From a bacterium (lineage in GTDB: Bacteria > Armatimonadota > JACIXR01), in assembly GCA_014360495.1 (NCBI GenBank), contig JACIXR010000002.1:186001-250000 (forward strand): 64,000 bases of DNA. The letters run 5' to 3'. Positions 62,782 to 64,000 of the stretch are shown in pieces (position 1 is the stretch's first letter; the number at the start of each line of letters is the position of its first letter). The notes below the pieces were generated by a model. That model made no database searches. It had not been told where the DNA came from and saw nothing but the letters and a program-made list of their open reading frames with translations. The position numbers were made by a program, and so were the translations under genes.

Positions 62782-63429
62782 TTATTCCTTCCTCTTCATC
62801 TCCCTTAAATACCTCCACCCCTTATCCGTCAACTCCCATATCCCATATGGAGAATCCTTCCTTAAATAACCCTCTTTAACAAGCCTCAGGCGTTCCCACT
62901 GCATTTTATTATCCCATCTTCTTGCTTTCCCGCTTGGCAGATAATCCTTATCGTCCTTGGTGAGAACATCTTTCATTTTCTCATAAACCCTCTCTCTAAC
63001 ATCTCTCACCTCTCCCCTCCCTCCCATCTCCGCTAATGCTTCCAAAATCGGAAGCCTATAAGCGCCCTGCGGGGTTGTATTCTTTGCCCTACGTCGAGTT
63101 TCTTGCTCTACCTCAGCGTTTAAAAGGGAGAGCACCTCATCCTTGTAACTTTTTGGTATCACGACTTCCTGAATTATTATATCCCTATATTTTCTCAACT
63201 GGCGCCAAGGAGATTTGCGATAATTTTTTGGTTTGAGGACAGCGGTATATTCGCCATTGAGAAGTCTTATCTCCTCAATCTGGAAGTCAAGATAGTAGCC
63301 GTTTTTAGCTAAAGCTCTAACATAGATATACTTCCTCCCTTTGCTTACACTAATATTTCCTATTTTCTCCCCTTCCTTAATAATAAGGGGAGCTTTTTCC
63401 AATTCCTCATCGGGATAGAAAAGCTCCAT
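62782..63429 (-). CDS. winged-helix protein, Mrr N-terminal-domain-like
   Basis: This 215-aa protein is counted from the second ATG (63429), which is 8 bases from AGGAGG; the first ATG is only 2 bases away. Residues 1-110 form a beta-rich domain (ISVSKGRKYIYVRALAKNGY, EYTAVLKPKNYR) I do not recognise. Residues ~118-215 match the winged-helix domain found at the N-terminus of Mrr and other restriction enzymes: YRLPILEALAEMGGRGEVRD, LPSGKARRWDNKMQWERLRL and GIWELTDKGWRYL. The nuclease domain is missing. It may be a DNA-binding regulator of the BREX-like locus or a modification-reading remnant; both are inference. Confidence 0.6.
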   Translation of the reverse strand: MELFYPDEELEKAPLIIKEGEKIGNISVSKGRKYIYVRALAKNGYYLDFQIEEIRLLNGEYTAVLKPKNYRKSPWRQLRKYRDIIIQEVVIPKSYKDEVLSLLNAEVEQETRRRAKNTTPQGAYRLPILEALAEMGGRGEVRDVRERVYEKMKDVLTKDDKDYLPSGKARRWDNKMQWERLRLVKEGYLRKDSPYGIWELTDKGWRYLREMKRKE

Positions 63430-63564
63430 AATCATCGCCTCCTAATGAAATGATAATCTAACGAAGGATTTTGTAAACATTATTCTGCGCAGGCGTATGT
63501 CTTTATATCCGCTAAGACGCTACTCGCCTTACACAATCTCTTTTGTTCTCAAGGAGGGATTATA

Positions 63565-63591
63565 ATGGCTTTTGGGAAAGAAAGATTCTAA
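63565..63591 (+). other. 8-codon frame with strong ribosome binding site
   Basis: AAGGAGG (63551-63557) is followed by an ATG and MAFGKERF then a stop. TATAAT (63561-63566) overlaps the start, so the same bases could be a -10 element instead. It could be a leader peptide or chance. Confidence 0.2.
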
Positions 63592-63628
63592 ACAGGCAGT
63601 TATAATCTCCCCACCCCGCATAAATACA

Positions 63629-63657
63629 TTGCACAAGTTGGGAAGAAAATTTATAAA
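63629..63657 (+). promoter_or_regulatory. promoter of the last, partial gene
   Basis: TTGCAC (63629-63634), 17-base spacer, TATAAA (63652-63657). GGGAGG at 63665-63670 and the ATG at 63680 follow. Confidence 0.5.
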
Positions 63658-63679
63658 CATTACAGGGAGGCGATTATCT

Positions 63680-64000
63680 ATGATTTTTAGCTATAGAATA
63701 ACCAGAAGGATTTCCAATATAAGAGCTTCGCTCCCAAGGCTTTCAATTATCGCTTCAATCGTTCTCCTCCTAACCTCTTATTCCCTGGCGCAGAAGGTTC
63801 TCTTCGCGATACCCACCGGCACAAAATCAATAATCTGGGAAGCGGAGAAGGCGGATAGATTGGGGAAGTGGGAAGTCCTTGCGGATAAGAAAGCTCACGG
63901 AGGTTTCTATGTCCGTCCCCAAGAGCTCAATAACTCGCTTTTGGCTTTTCCCTTTGAGGTAAAGCAGCCGACAACTCTCAGAATCTATCCCTTATGGTGG
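63680..64000 (+). CDS. secreted protein, N-terminal part only
   Basis: The frame runs off the right edge of the window (107 codons seen). It has a long n-region with Arg residues and a signal or anchor helix (LSIIASIVLLLTSYSLAQ, cleavage near residue 38). The mature start is KVLFAIPTGTKSIIWEAEKA, then WEVLADKKAHGGFYVRPQE. The segment IIWEAE(K/A) followed by A(H)GGxY resembles the beginning of carbohydrate-binding modules of the CBM6/CBM35 kind, where xxxEAE opens the fold. It is probably an extracellular glycan-binding or glycan-cleaving protein. Confidence 0.65.
   Translation, partial: MIFSYRITRRISNIRASLPRLSIIASIVLLLTSYSLAQKVLFAIPTGTKSIIWEAEKADRLGKWEVLADKKAHGGFYVRPQELNNSLLAFPFEVKQPTTLRIYPLWW

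Overview
The window reads as a stretch of chromosome from an uncultivated, probably thermophilic, polysaccharide-using bacterium. Genes are densely packed, proteins are rich in Glu, Lys, Arg and Ile, and strong AGGAGG ribosome binding sites are common. Several gene orders resemble Firmicutes and deep-branching relatives: tmk-darA-(unknown)-holB, clpC-radA, and gatC-gatA. Many secreted glycan-active or metallopeptidase-like proteins (GH78, GH4, sialate O-acetylesterase, mosaic metallopeptidases), together with Gfo/Idh/MocA and ROK genes, recall the Armatimonadota/Fervidibacteria or Planctomycete type of carbohydrate lifestyle. This placement is inference; there is no rRNA gene in the window.

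Layout. 1-5.9 kb: end of a sugar/alcohol dehydrogenase, a secreted metallopeptidase-like protein and an alpha-L-rhamnosidase. 6.0-7.8 kb: gatC-gatA. 7.8-12.8 kb: a minus-strand run tmk > darA > membrane coiled-coil protein > holB > CsoR-like repressor > URO-D-like protein > secreted protein. 12.8-14.7 kb: a decayed island with a transposase remnant, a frameshifted Fe-S-loop protein and a deleted DNA methyltransferase. 14.7-20.8 kb: two FHA-domain membrane proteins sharing a 138-bp identical segment, nnr, a UbiA-type prenyltransferase and an MFS transporter. 20.9-27.2 kb: sialate O-acetylesterase, secreted nuclease, small unknown genes, radical SAM protein and an MFS exporter. 27.2-34.2 kb: clpC, radA, two Fe-S proteins, and a pyrimidine-nucleoside phosphorylase with no ordinary start codon. 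34.5-38.3 kb: a minus-strand sugar operon (GH4, FGGY kinase, class I aldolase) ending in a wrecked isomerase gene. 38.5-40.8 kb: a Tat-exported DUF362 protein and a membrane polyferredoxin. 41.1-47.4 kb: a clostripain-like lipoprotein, then Gfo/Idh/MocA, ROK kinase and mutS2.

47.8-63.4 kb holds the most interesting block, a rearranged BREX-type phage-defence locus. On the plus strand lie a 1240-aa DUF6079/BrxC-like ATPase, a PglZ-family protein and a BrxA-like protein. On the minus strand lie a Zn-ribbon DNA methylase (PglXI-like) and a small BrxF-like ATPase. The parts resemble type III BREX, but no BrxHII helicase is seen. The set is split into separate transcription units around a 1271-aa secreted mosaic metallopeptidase and accompanied by an unknown alpha-helical protein and a winged-helix protein. 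The window ends in the start of another secreted protein.

A family of short palindromic repeats (core like ATTGCGAGnnn...GGCAATCTC) sits in most of the larger intergenic gaps and marks the edges of the accessory regions. No rRNA, tRNA or CRISPR array was recognised.
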